Positions 22,076 to 34,762 of a stretch of 64,000 nucleotides of DNA are shown one piece after another (positions within the stretch are counted from its first letter, which is position 1; each line of letters opens with the position of its first letter). A program made the translations under genes and the position numbers. The stretch spans positions 981,031 to 1,045,030 of the forward strand of contig JAVSML010025531.1 in NCBI GenBank assembly GCA_038503035.1. The letters are read 5' to 3'. The DNA comes from Crocodylus rhombifer. Lineage: Eukaryota; Chordata; Crocodylia; Crocodylidae. The notes under the pieces are model-generated. The model was not told where the DNA came from. It was given only the letters and a program-made list of their open reading frames with translations, and made no database searches.

Positions 22076-24724
22076 ATGTTTTTAATAGTTTTTAATTACC
22101 TCAGGCTGAGGAGTTAACTGTGAAGTGTTAACTGTGAAACCATGTTACAGAAATGTGAGGAGTTCTGAACTGCATGTTAAAGATATGTTTTTAAAACAGA
22201 CACTACAAAAAGGTGAAAGCAGGTGATTTTATGCTTGGTCTCAAATGGAAAAGCCAGTTTTGCAATGTTGGAGGACTAGCTAAGACTCATATAGAAGGTC
22301 AGATTGAGGCCTGTATCTGGAATAAAATACCCAGAAAGAGGTTCTGCAAAAACCCAGAAGTAACCTGTGGCAAAACAATTAGAATTTGCCAAGCAAAAGA
22401 AATTACCCTTTTCAGACTGAAGGTTATGGAAAGTAGGCAAGGCTCTGACACTGCAGACATGATAACAAATCTAAGAGCTTTACTACAAGAAAAGACATGA
22501 AGCAGGAATGTACGTGGTCTTTTTTCAAATTTAGCCCTGTGTGCCTACCACTTATTCAGTTACACTTGACTATAATGAATCAGCTGCTCCTACCTATGCC
22601 TCATGCACATCAGGTGCTCAAAGCACTGTTTTAAGACTTCGCAGCATATGGGGTTGCATTAATGTTAATGGTAGTTGTAAGTTGATGGGAGATTTCATCC
22701 TCTAAAGCTGTGTGTACAAGGCATACCTCTTGCATTACCATCAGAAAGAGCAACATTATCTGTTTTCTAACAAACAAATAAACTAAGTGTTGCCATAAAC
22801 CCTGCCAGTCCATTAAAAAGGCTTTCAAGGGAACATAGGTTTATGTTTGTTTGTTTGTTCTGAATTTGGCAATCTTATAACTTTCCTCCTGTAAATATGG
22901 GTGTTACCGTTAAATATATGGTACAGGTGTTGACAATTACTTTTTCACATCAGAGTCAGGATGGGAAGAGATAGAAGATTATACCCCCATTTTAACAAGT
23001 ACTACACCCCTTAGGTGTACACAGTTAAAGAGTTTTGCCTCAAGATAGCTTGCCTCTGCTAAAGTGGTGGTGCTTGGAAAATATCATTTACTTCTTTAAA
23101 GATAAACAAAAAATGTTCCTTCTCTGTAACACTGAGATGTAAAGGAGATGAGCAAGGCATCAAAAGCCTAGTCAGTTTTAAAAACTTCAAGAGTTAGCAG
23201 GTAAAACTGCAAATCCAGAGCAGAGTATAGCAGTTGAAAATGGCATAACAAAGAGCAAAGGTTTGAAACTGAAAAGGCTGCTGACTGCAAGGAAAATGAG
23301 GCAATAGTCTGATGAGCCTAGAGAGGCAGCAGTTGCACTGTCATGGTGTCCCAAAGAATGGGTAAGCACAGTGCAGAGGGGCAAATGTAAGGCTGACATA
23401 TGATTTGGAGTTCAGTGGACTGTTCATTTTACCAATGCAGCCTTAGAAAGCAAGCTGACTAATGAAAAGAAATGAGTTTCTCAGTAGAGAGAGCATTGGC
23501 AGAAGAGCATATCAGATCCATGTTGGCTAAATCCTACCAGGTGTTAAGTACTCATGTTTTACACTGAACCAAAACACCTTGCTATTTTAATCACCAGGAG
23601 ACTGCTTGGGAAAGCACTGTGCAAACACCCCAAAATTTGTCCCAAGTGAAGGTTGACTAATATAGGTAGCTGCCTTGGGAACTGATTTAGAGGGAGTGAT
23701 AAAATGGCAGCTGCTGGAGAGCCACTGCCAGCACCACCACAGGGACATTTTGAGGTTCATGCACCATGGAAACAGGAGCTACTGTGTGAGGAGGTAAGTG
23801 CTCAGCATCTCCCTGGACCCCCCCAAAAGCCTGGGCCCTTCAGTACCCTTTCCCAGCCAGGATGCTACAATTACAAGTCATGCTTCTGGAAACTGGATGT
23901 CGGTAGCACTCCACTTACACTAATAGATATCTTGCTTCTCATATTATTGAGATACCCAGCAGGGTATATTAGGCCTCATGGAGCACCATGTTAACATAGA
24001 TTTACAGCTTCTGGGATTCAGAGTAGCTGCAGGATCATTTTGTAGCACTTCATTGTGCCATGTAAAAATACTGTCAGTGGCGTAAACCTGTAAAGCTACC
24101 TAAAATGATTTTCCTTGTTGTTAAGAGTTTGACAGAATTTTAAGCTGCAGTAGGGAAATACCTGGTTTGAGCAAGTTTGTTTAAGGACCATTCATTATAA
24201 AGAGAAGGATTTCTTGCATAAGATTTTGGGCAAATAATATAGAGATAATCTAAGTAAAATCGACAATACATTTAAGACAATTAGAAGGGAAGCTAGTAAG
24301 AGAATTTGGAGGCTTTCTTGCTAAATCTTTCTAAAATGAGATTTCTGAAATGTCACTCAAGGCTTCTATACACCAGGTACACAGTTCTCTTGTTCACTGC
24401 CTATCCTATTTACACTTGGAAAGAAAACTGGTTGAGGAAGAGTAGAGGCTGCTTCCACCCCAGGAGTAAAGCAAGAAACTGCTTAAGGGACTTCTGTATT
24501 AGTGATGCTATCTAATATCTAGCTATGGTAGCTTTCCCTAGAATATCAACACAGGAGAGATCTATTAAATATGCAAGTGTTTGGGCTTCAGAAGATTTCC
24601 TTTAGTTATAGCTTAGACTAAATGGGTATACAATAAGTGGTCAAGAGAATCTGATTAGTCTAGGAACAGATTTAAAGACTCCACTGCTTTACTAAAGAAG
24701 TATATTGGCTACCATATGGAGGAT
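22076..24724. other. AT-rich non-coding stretch
   Basis: Contains an unsupported 95-codon frame (22213-22500) and an exon-like segment (23704-23793, see findings). A short TTTG run lies at 22844-22859. No recognisable mobile element. Confidence 0.35.
23704..23793 (+). other. Weak candidate coding exon
   Basis: An ATG in strong Kozak context (AAAATGGCA) starts 30 open codons ending GAG followed directly by GTAAGT, a consensus splice donor. The peptide begins MAAAGEPLPAP and matches no family I know. Other repeats in this window also contain CAGGTRAG-like words, so this is probably a chance arrangement. Confidence 0.12.
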
Positions 24725-25008
24725 AGGGTTGGCAAACTGGCCAGCTGGTGAAATATTGTCAATTGACAGGTCAGTTGACTTCATATTTTTTGACTGTTCA
24801 AAGATTATAGCAATTTTAAAAAAAACCTCCAATTTTTTGTAGTTTTCTTAACATAAATGTGCTTGGTTTGTTTGTTTTTGCCACAATTCTTAGTGGAAAA
24901 CTTGTGCTTTTTCTGTGTATTATTTGGACCTATTGGCAATTTGTTTACAATTTTTGACCAGTATTTGACCAGACTGAACTTTATTTGACCAGTCAAATAC
25001 CCAACCGT
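24725..25008. mobile_element. Short inverted-repeat element (MITE)
   Basis: The left end AGGGTTGGCAAACTGGCC and the complement of the right end ACGGTTGGGTATTTGACTGG share the core GGTTGG and form degraded inverted termini. Internally TTTGACCAG recurs next to the right end. Superfamily is uncertain (hAT- or Harbinger-like); no target duplication was found. Confidence 0.5.
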
Positions 25009-28000
25009 AATCAAGGATACTGAAATCCCTGATAATAAGATTAGGAATAGGGTTGTGGGCTAAGCACAATCCATGGACGGCTGATACTCCTGAATTTTAA
25101 TTGTTAAATAGCCTTGGACTTCTCAGTAAATCTGTGTTTCATTTTACTCCTATAATATATGCATAATACTATTACAGAAGGATTTGAGGGTTAATTATAT
25201 AATGAAACAGGCTGAAGCTGTGAAGAGGATGTAAGAGGCTCTTGAAAGTGCCATTTGGGACCGGGTCTCATTATGCAGAGATGTGTTATGTTGATGATGA
25301 TGAGCAGTTAGATCTGAGTATGTAGTGAAGGATGGTTTAAAATATATTGCTACCAGTCCATATTATCCTCAGTATTTCAAAATATTAAAGCACTCACGGA
25401 AAAAGATTGCAGAGTCAGACTGTGAGGCATATTTAACCCTGCTACACTAGAGAATGGCACCAGTGAAGTGTGCTATTAGAAACTGATGTCACTTACCAAT
25501 GCACAAAGAGACAAGTAAGGCAAAACAAAAACCTCAGCATGGTTTGGGGTCTCTGAAGCTGCCACATTCTTGGGAAAGCCCCCTGACTGTCTCAGACAAC
25601 AGCCACAGCAGGATGGATTGTGTCAGCCCAGAACATGACAGAATCCAAATGAATGGTGTTACTATCACCTAACAAAAATTGATATTCTAGGGGAGAACAG
25701 TGACTCCATACAGAAGCTAGGGCACTTCAGGATTTTAGTTTGTGGGTAGCTTTTTTGTATTTTAATTTGTGCATTAAGTTAATAGTTATTGATTCTTTAT
25801 TTTTATGTTTGTCAGGAAGATATATGAAGATTTGGTCTTACAAAACCAAGCTGAAGCTGGTGGTTGTCTTGTGCACAAACTCATGTTACACAGTGCTGGC
25901 CAGCTATACCTTAGATAATGACTGGAGTAGACTTCTGTCAGACTTTTTGGTTCTAAATGATTCCTGAAAAATGCACAAGAACACAAGGAGATAAAAGGGA
26001 TTCTCCCTTTACTAGTTCATAAGCCAAGTCCAGCCTGTGGAACCATTGGATTCATCCCACAAAGCTGGGACCTTGGTGGCATTCAGGGGTTTTGCCTGTG
26101 TTGTGCTGTGCTGTGCTGCACCATGCTGCAGCCATGCAGAGGGGCAGCTGGGTGGTAGGGATCTTTCTTATACCATGCCACAGCCTGGCAATGAGAAGAA
26201 GCATGGGTGGTGGAGGCTGGGTCTAGCATTAGCCCACCTAGAACCCACACTAGGTCATTCTGACCCACCACCGTACAATGTTGACGAACAATGCACTACA
26301 GGGAAGCACACTAAAGAAAGGAAGAATTTTTGCGCTAGTGCCAGCCTTCAAGCACCTGCCAAATAGAAAAGTTTTGGGGCTGGTTTACCCTTGAAATTCA
26401 TAAAAATGTATGTGTGGAGAGATCTGATATAACTATACCACTTTGACCCCTAACCTGGAACGCTAATATGGTATACTGATGTCTTGTTCTGGAATAACAC
26501 CTTCATTGTCCTAAACTGGGAAAATTCGGGTTTCTCTGCATAGCACAGAATAGGACAGTGTCCACATACCCCTATTTATGTGCCTGTAGAGTTGAGAAGT
26601 CTGAATAGAGGCCTCTTTTTAAAAATCTCTGAATAATAAGATGGACTCAAATTTTTTTTATTCCATATCTTATTCCTTTTAATTTTCCAGCAGTTCCAAC
26701 AGCAGCAGTAAAACATTAACAAGTATAAAAAATATGCTCTCTGTGGCATTTTTTAAAATGTAGAATTCCAGAAGTTGTCAAATTAACCCTTTCTTTCTGT
26801 TCATTTGTGGCAAATAATGTCTAATTTTATTCCTTAAGAAAACTGTTACACAAAGGGAAAAAATTGTTAAAGGATGCAGAACATAGACAGCTTTGGGGCA
26901 GAAGCCCAGTAGAATTAAGGGTCAGATCTTTTCCAATTTTCCTTTCCCTACTGGGAAGAATGACACTTCTCAAGACTCAGACAGCCGGAGAGAAATTTGT
27001 TCGCTCTTTAGAGCCATTATACTGACAAATGATTGAATATCTTCCCCCACCCTCCATTTCCTCCATTTAGACTGCAAATGAAATCAGAATTTATCTTTCT
27101 CCGAAAGCCCAAAAGCTCCCTTGGGAAAGAGGGGGGGGGGAAGGATGAGAGGTTTAAAAATTCTGAAGGAAACCTTGTTAAAGGAAGTCCATTACAGCTG
27201 GGAATGTGATGCAAGAAAACCATTGCCAAAAGCAGTCTCCATTGCTTCATCTTGCAGGTTTGAGAATTTTTTTAGAAAGCTCATTTAAAACTAAAACCCA
27301 GTGTAGTCAAATGCATCTCAAACTTCCCACTATGTGCTACATAGTTATCTCCAGACATGCCTCTATGTAACTGTGAAATCCCTTCTTTTCCAACCCCCCA
27401 GACGAAAAAACTATGGAAGTATCTGTAAATGCAAGAACCAAGACTCACTCCAGGTACAGGAGAAGTGTAGAACTACAATGTATCCTAATGCTGTTATTAA
27501 TCAGGGGCATTACTAATGGCGTCATTTAAGTCAATGGTCCGCAAGATTTTCTTCCAGCAGGCCAGAATGAGACAGCTTGGACTATGGTAGGCTAGCATTA
27601 GGACCTGGTTGGTGCCACCACCACTGCTTCTCCCAGTAGTTTGGTTATGGCACAGGTAAAACTCCTTTCTGCTAGAACTTCACTGAAGGCTCACAGATCC
27701 ACAGGTCCGAACCAATGACTCCATTGGCTGAATCCAGCCCATGGGCCACTTAAGTGATTTGTTTGCAAGGGGGAGGTATCGTATTAAGCTACAGTTAAGA
27801 GGATGGTGCACCAATTAGCTAAGTCACAGGAAGTAACCCTAGAGTGCTACTTCTTTCCAGACCTGTGTGTACTAAGCTACAAGGAAAGTGTATGTTTGAA
27901 AAGACTTGCTAATAAAAACTTGTTTAGTTCATACTGTCCTTGTGGGAGCTCCATTCCCATGAGCAGTTTAAAGAAAGGCATACCGTGTGCATTAAAAGAA

Positions 28001-28560
28001 TGTGGGTTTTTTTTTAAAGGTTTAAAGGCATGAGGCAGATTATTTTTTACTGGCAAATCCTGAGTCTTCCTTCATTGATGTTATGGGACTACATGGAGCA
28101 AAACTAGTCTGGTAACATTCCACAACGTTTAGAGATCTGGAAAGATGATTAATCTCCATTATGACCAAGACACAACTCTTGGTGACAATTAACATATGGA
28201 CATCTGTCCAGATTTGCCATGTGATTTTTTTTGTTTTCATACCTTAACCTGTTTAAAATAAGAATTTAAATGATATATTGGGAATGCTGGCATTTTTATG
28301 GAAATAGAACTATATTTCACGTATAGCAGAGCTGTGAAAAAGCCAACATTTGCCAAAAGCTGACACATGTTTTCAGCAGAGATCACAAATATATCAGATA
28401 GTACGTGATAGATATTAAGAGAAAAACCCTGTGAAGATGACATTGATAAACTTTGAATTAAAAAATGAAGCCATCCTCTTACAGATTTATTTAGGTATTG
28501 TTCCTTTTAATTACCCAAGAAACGAACAGATTAGTCACATCCAGTCAAGCACAGCAGTGC
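25009..28560. other. AT-rich non-coding stretch
   Basis: Two GC-richer patches, 26030-26350 and 27540-27765, look like old repeat debris; the second contains GAATCCAGCCCATGGGCCAC, a hAT-end-like word. About 26870-27250 looks single-copy and repeat-free. No gene supported. Confidence 0.3.
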
Positions 28561-28561
28561 A

Positions 28562-28590
28562 GTATGTGGCACATCTGGGGTGCCACATAC
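28562..28590. repeat. Stem-loop with perfect 11-bp arms
   Basis: GTATGTGGCAC (28562-28572) and GTGCCACATAC (28580-28590) are exact reverse complements around a 7-base loop. No T-run follows, so it is not a terminator. Confidence 0.85.
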
Positions 28591-28943
28591 CACACATTCA
28601 GCTGTTCTCTGCACTGCAAGGGAGAAGCATGACAGGGGAGAGGAAGATATTCAGGGGTCAAAAGAACCCATGCAAAAAAAAAAAGAAAAAAAGGGAGAGT
28701 GGTGCACGCACAGGCAGCATGCACTGCTCAAAATTGGAGCCCAGCCAGGATCTGAGCAGCAGGATCACCACCACTGCAGTCCCAGGATGTCCCCAAGACC
28801 CCAGGTAAGGCTGCTGAGGCTAGCCCAGTGCTGGACTCAGCCTCCTCTACCCTACCCAGGGCAATCTGTCTTGTGCCAGAGGACATGTGGCACAGGCGTT
28901 CTCCAGGGACAACTAACAGTGGTACAAGGTGTCCCACTGCTAG

Positions 28944-30180
28944 TTTTCCCGGGGGAACCAAACATCCACACTCATGTGGACATGGTTATTAGGTCCATGT
29001 GACCGCCGAACTGGGGGAAGAGAGTGGGGGTCCTCCCCGTGGGTTGTCGCCTGTGGCAGGAGGACTGCCGCTGATCACCCTGGAATGCTACTGGTTTGGA
29101 GTAGGTATTATGCTGTCCATTCCCCACCCTAGATCTTGCCCGCCACGGTTTGTTGTTTAGGTTCAGTTAAGACGGCTCCTGGTCACTCCGCAGCCCGGGA
29201 TCCCTCGGTGGTCACGTTGCGGGGCTCGACCACCCCTTGCACCCCGGCCTTACGCCTCCTCTGGTGCTCCCTTCTAATGTATGACCCGGCTTCCTATGGA
29301 CGGGCCGACCGCCTCACCGGTCTGATTGACCCTTATCTTAGGGTTCCTCATGTCCTGGTTGACCCGGGACTGGGTCACGGCCAAGGCGGGGTTTCACTGC
29401 GGGGTCCCTGACCCGAGCTTCCCGGCTATACCCCTCAGCTGGGGTATCCCTTTTAACAGGAAAACAAACCCGAAAAACTGAAAGCTAGGCCCCCACAGCC
29501 CTACTGGCTGGGCCTCTTACCTGGACCTTCCCAGGCCCCCTTTGGGCAATCCCTATCTTAGTCTATGGCCGTAGCCGGCTGGCGTCAACCTCTGCCCGAC
29601 AGCACCTCCTCAGCGCTCTTCCGGGTCCTGACCCTCCCTGTAGATGTCGCGTTCCTGCACCGGCATTCCAACCCAGGACCTGCAAGTCCTGCGTGTCTCG
29701 GGTTCGCAGTCCCAAAATTCCCCGTCGCTTGATTCCTCGTCCTCGACGCTCATCTACCGCTCCTCACTCGTCATCCTGCAGCTGGCCGTGTCTGGTATCC
29801 TCCCCTCCTCCTGGGTAAGCTGCAGCTCCCTGCTGGGGTTCCCTGTCCTTCTCTCTGGGGACTTAGCCATTTGCTTGTCCCCAGAGTTCTCTGCTCCTCG
29901 AGCTGAGCGGTTGGCAGCTCATCCTGCCCAGGAGCTTCCTGTCCCTCCTACCGGGGGGGGGGTCCGTGGCCCGTTCCCCTCTAGGGTTTTCTGCCTCGGC
30001 TGGTGCAAAGCTCCCAGTTCATTCTTCCCCCCATCCTCTCTTGGCGGCCGCTTTTATTGCTGGCATCTGTTTGCCGGCACCGACGCCGACTTCCGGTCGC
30101 GCCGGTGTAAATAAGGGGCAGATGTCCCGCTCGGGCTCTGCTGCTGCCATGGGTAAGTCCCGTTCTGGTTCCCCGGGACA
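28944..30180. repeat. GC-rich CpG-rich repeat, copy 2, with inverted termini
   Basis: The left end TTCCCGGGGGAACCAAAC (28946-28963) and the complement of the right end, TGTCCCGGGGAACCAGAAC, are inverted repeats with about 15 of 18 matching positions. The interior is CpG-rich and related to 18432-19450. A complement AATAAAAG at 30051-30058 could be a polyadenylation or TATA-type signal for a minus-strand LTR with TG...CA ends. Coding content was not recognised; the 156-codon frame at 29644-30114 is attributed to composition. Confidence 0.5.
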
Positions 30181-30394
30181 GTCCAAAATACTCCCACTTA
30201 ATATATTAACTTGATTCAGGAATGAAAAGAACCCGTTAGAAATGTCGAAGTCAGAATAAGACACTGCAAGGACTCAAAAGTCACGACCAGCTACATAACA
30301 GTTAATTATGGAGCTACCTGTGAATGTCAACTGTATGTTTTACGTAGAGGTACAAACTTGAGGTTTCAATAGAAGAGATTGTAGGGGAAATTTG

Positions 30395-30720
30395 ATAAAC
30401 TGGAGCAGTTGAAAGTGTTGGTTTTGACCTATAAGGCCCCAAATGGTGTAAGCCATATGCACCTGAAGGACTGCTTTCTCCCTTACGTCCAATCATAATC
30501 CCTAAGGGCAGCTGAGAGCAACCTCCTACTAGCATATCAGTAAGCCAAATTCACTTTATTAAAATACATGAGAGGTCATTCTCAGGAATTGTTCCTTAGC
30601 TTTGGAACTTCCTCTCCCTTGAGACTTGCCAGAGCTGAAGACTGAAAATCTTCCAGAAGCATTGGAAGATGTTCCTGAGATATTGGTTGGGGTTATTTGT
30701 TTTATATATTGTATTTTAAT
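30395..30720 (+). pseudogene. Ancient L2-like LINE C-terminal remnant
   Basis: From 30409 the frame reads LKVLVLTYKAPNG, then LKDCFLPYV, a stop, and SLRAAESNLL. This matches the order FKxLxLTYKALNG, YLxDLLxPY, SRSLRSS seen at the C-terminus of L2 and related LINE polyproteins. Stops and small shifts break it afterwards. It is an old molecular fossil of the last part of ORF2. Confidence 0.55.
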
Positions 30721-31589
30721 ATTTGACCTGGTTTTATAAATGTTTTTTCTTTTGTTTTGTTCTCTTCTTTTGTAAGTTATTTTCCTTTCTTACTGCAAGC
30801 TTCTCGGAGACCATGTTAAGCAGGGGAACATACAATAGCATAACTAGGATGTGGCAACTGGGGCACCTGCCTTGGGTGCCAACTTTGAGGGATGGAAAAA
30901 ATGTCTACTTCCACAGCTGCACAATCTCACCAATGGAGGGTGGTAACTGGAAGGTCTTGCTGCCCCTGCATATGGCATCTGTCTCGGATGCCCAGATACA
31001 TTGTCATGCCTCTGACAGCATATAAATCAACTAAGTAAATTAGTAAACAAGATAGATCCAAGCTGAAGTGATCTCTAGATAATGGGTCTGAGAGACGGGC
31101 AAGAGAGTGAAATTGTTTAGCGGGATTGACAAAGGAGATAAAGGTGGAAACAGCTGATGATGGAGTGGATCAGAGAAATTCCAACCAAGTTTGTTGGCGG
31201 TTTTTTGCAGGGGGGTGGGGGAAATTTGGGGTTTTTTTGTTTGGTTGGTTTTGTTTTCCTGACAGAATTCACTAATTTATCTCAGTGTGCCACAGATAGA
31301 TTGAGTTCTCTGGCATCTCCCCTGCCCCAACCAGTATATCTTGCCATTAATGGTGAGGTAGAGCAAGATTTTGAGGGAGTAGCCATTGAGGATGATTTGG
31401 ATTTGAAACTCTTTCATTTCACCAATGCCACTGTGGCAGTTTCTTATGGACATGTAAAATAGTTTTGAAATTTTCCAAAACAGCAGCATGACTTAAGAAG
31501 AGTACTGTTCCAGTTGTAGCTATGGTAGGGAAAACTTCAGTAAACATAAGTATTTAGGAAAATATCAGAATATTAAAATCCAGAAGGTG
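30721..31589. other. Non-coding stretch with weak exon-like segment
   Basis: A pyrimidine-rich run ending TTTTGTTTTCCTGACAG at 31249-31265 resembles a 3' splice site and is followed by an open frame to TAG at 31460-31462 with an acidic LAINGEVEQDFEGVAIEDD stretch. I recognise no family; support is weak. Confidence 0.15.
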
Positions 31590-32800
31590 GCAGTACACTT
31601 GTGGTGTCTGCCACTTTAAGGGCTGAGTCAGGCAGCCATCAGGTGCCTGATTGTGGCGGCCATTTTAAACACAGGGCAGCTACATAAACACAGCAGTTTC
31701 TTACTAGTAGCCAAGCAGAGATATTGCTTGGTTGAACTGCTGTATGAAACATCTGGCAGGTAAGAGTAGGGGGCTCTTGGTGCTGGGCATGACCTAAAAC
31801 TGTACCTTGTTGGGATAGGGAGGCCCAGTGGAACTGCCAGTGGCATGGCAGCCCCACGTAAATACCAGGACTGATCACCTTCCTGGTGAAAGATGAGTTG
31901 GGGCACCTCAATAACACCTAGCCCCTTCAACACTATGGATATAAGGGGGCCAGGCAAGGCTGAGCCCAGGGGGTGTAAGACCCCAGGTGGGACCAGGCAT
32001 GGCTGCAGCCACCTGAGCCCCCACAGGGGAATGATGCCACAGGGAGGGGATAGATGTGTTGCCCCAGAGAGGGAGTGGGAGTGAGGGCCCTGATGAGGGT
32101 TGAATAGGGTTGAAGGGCAACCCCAGGGGGTGTGCTGAGTAGGGCTGTGGGACAGCCTGAAGAGCAGCACATGGGCCGACCCCCTGAGGAACAAATTGTT
32201 GGGTATGAGAAGCCCTGTGAGGGGTTGGCACAGTTAGCCCTCTGTGTAGTGAATCAACTGGCCACTAGCCAGGTGAGGGTCGTGGGAGAGTCCCAACAGG
32301 CTGCATGTTGCCACCTGAGGCATAAGTTGGATAAAGCCCCAAGACCTATGGGAGCGGCTCCAAGAGGAAGCAGGGTGGACCAAGTTGCTGATGCGAGAAA
32401 GAGACCCAGTGAGAAGGAGTGGAGTATGAGAGGCCTTAGTGAGAGGAGGGCAGTGTGAATGTGAGTATGAAAGGTCTGACAAAGGACTAAATTGGCCTGG
32501 CTTTAGGCTGGAAGCATAATATCATCCTGGATACCATCTGTGAAGCATGGGCCACTGTGTAGGGGATGTTCAGAGAGGTGCATAGTGCCTCCTGGCATCA
32601 GGGCAAGTAGTGGGTAGTATCCCACATTTTTTACCAGTTATAGGAACAGCAAAGTCATTGCAGGTGAGACTGGATGAACTGCCCCATAGAGACGGGTGGG
32701 CAGGCTGACTCAAGACTCGGCCCTGAGCTTGCCTCCTGTCACACAAGGCAATGCTGGGAACAAGATACCAACCCATATGAGGAAATTCAGCATTAAATAT
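31590..32800 (+). repeat. Unclassified repeat, LTR-like
   Basis: The start TGTCTGCCACTTTAAGGG, the GGCGGCCATTTTAAACAC word and a G-rich interior lacking coding motifs resemble LTR-type repeats of reptiles. No end, target duplication or retroviral gene was identified. Confidence 0.2.
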
Positions 32801-34596
32801 CTCCTCTGTCTTTAGTACATTTTATTTCTGAATGCCTTTCGCTCCATTTTAATTGCAGCCTCAAGAGAAGCCAAGATATTTTAATTTATGGTAATGAGGT
32901 AAATTCCATGACTCCATTTTTTCTCAGCTGGTGTCACAGTGGCAAGATGTCTTTGCTAAGTCATCAAGAATAAGGGGGAAAATGTTTAAAACTGCTGTGA
33001 TGGAGACTTTAAAAAAATCTATTTAAAATATTATGGCTTTTTTAAAAATATAGTACATGGTAAGAAGATACAGGAAATAGTTTCCCACTCTTACACACTT
33101 TCCATCATTTCAAAGATGTTTTTTTCCCCGTATTTGAAAAAATCTATGGTCTTTCAGAATTGTTGAGATATCAATAGTCACAGCATTAACCACGAATGTA
33201 TGAGTACCATGGTTAAAATCCCTGGTCAGAGTCTGGCAGAAAGAAGACTTGAACTTGGGTGAGCTGAATTATACAGCTGCAAGGGGCTAACCCATGGCCC
33301 CAGGGATCCCAGTCCAGGTGCCACTTCCCCATTGTTCTCCTGCTACTGCTGGAGTCTTTGGTGGTCTCGCCTTTCCTTCTCTAGCTTCTGCTACCTGCCT
33401 GCATGGCAGAGTCTGGGGGTGCTGAGGACACCTGTGGCTGCACGAGCAGGGAGACCCAGGGATCTTGCACAGCATGGAGTCACTGGTGCAGCAGCAACAC
33501 TTGTCTGCTGGGTTGAGGTGGGGAGTCCCACAGGGTGGGCCAGTATGGAGTGGCATGTCGGGGGAAGGAGGCATGTCATTTCCCATGGAAGGGGGAACCC
33601 ACATGGCATGGTATGCAGCCCAGGAGGCATGCTTCCCTCGCAGCATGTGACTGAGTTGCATGTGGCCGCTCAGAAGTTGGATAGCCCTGTCATACATAAG
33701 TACACTGAGCTGTGATCTATCCTGAGTTGTGGGAAGTTGCTCACATGCTCATTTTTATCAGAAATTCCATTCTGGAGCTGAGAGAGCTTGCTTAACAATG
33801 GCTTTGTTGAAATATACATTTCACTGAGAAATTTTGATTTTGATGAATCACCATTTTTTGACAAAAACATTTAGTTGATAAATTCTCCCCTTCCCACAAT
33901 ACTGCTGTCCTGAAAATGAATCCACATTGGCCTAGCTATTGTCAGAAACCTGAGGCGATTTTCCTCTCTCCTTTTTGTTCTGCACGCTAAGGAAACATCA
34001 TAAGACTGCAGTCCTAGTCTGTGGTCTGTTTCTCTTCTTCATAATGATTTCAGTGCCTTACAAGACACTTGTAATGAACAATAGCATAATAATGAATAAA
34101 TTGCATATATTAAAATTGAAATAATCCAGCATATCATATGATCATCTATACAGTGTTTCATTCTGATGAGAGAGGTTTTGACAAAAACAAACAGTTGAAC
34201 AACCCCATAATATTAATCTCTGATTTGTGTAAAGATATTGAGGCATAATCCAGACTCATTGTGCTTATAATTGTAATACAGTAACCATGCACTTCATCTA
34301 ACTTCCTGTCTTTAAGTTTCTAGCTTTTCCAAACAGCAAACAAACATCAGTAAAATAATATAATCAACCTCATCATTCATTGTTAAATAGATACTTTAAG
34401 TTACCAACAGCCTCTTTTGCTATGTGTGTATCTGGGCAACTGCTTGGCTACCCATGTATGTATAAATACATTCTGAAAACAGATCTGAACCAAATTATAG
34501 TTGACTGCAGTGTCAGGAGACTTCTGACTACCGCCATGTCCACATAGCAAACTTAATTGTGCCTGGCAGCAGTGGGTGCTAACTAGTATTGGGAGT
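32801..34596. other. Non-coding stretch
   Basis: Mostly AT-rich. A GC-richer patch at 33270-33715 carries overlapping open frames on both strands without recognisable domains. A B-box-like GTTCAAGTC on the complement near 33246-33254 may mark a SINE remnant. Confidence 0.3.
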
Positions 34597-34762
34597 AGGT
34601 TTGCAAGCCCTCCTGGATTGGCCAGGAGTCTACCAGAATAGGCACTGATCTCCCGGTGACTATTGATATTGTGAATGGGTTGAACAGTACAAGTAATGAT
34701 ATTGTGTCATGTTGGGGGAAAAAAATTCTTTCTGAATAGCTTCAGTCAGCATTGGCAACCCT
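34597..34762. mobile_element. Short inverted-repeat element (MITE)
   Basis: AGGTTTGCAAGCCCTCCTGG at the left and the complement of the right end AGGGTTGCCAATGCTGACTG form short degraded inverted termini. The interior TGATCTCCCGGTGACTATTG is a phrase I associate with a widespread vertebrate MITE-like repeat. About 166 bp, non-coding. Confidence 0.45.

Noticed and set aside
22213..22500. 95-codon frame in AT-rich DNA
   Set aside because: No homology I recognise and no promoter or splice context; consistent with chance.
29644..30114. 156-codon frame in GC-rich copy 2
   Set aside because: Composition-driven; Ser/Pro/Leu-rich without motifs.
31628..32194. 188-codon minus-strand frame
   Set aside because: Low-complexity Pro/Leu/Ser/His-rich translation of a G-rich repeat with overlapping frames.
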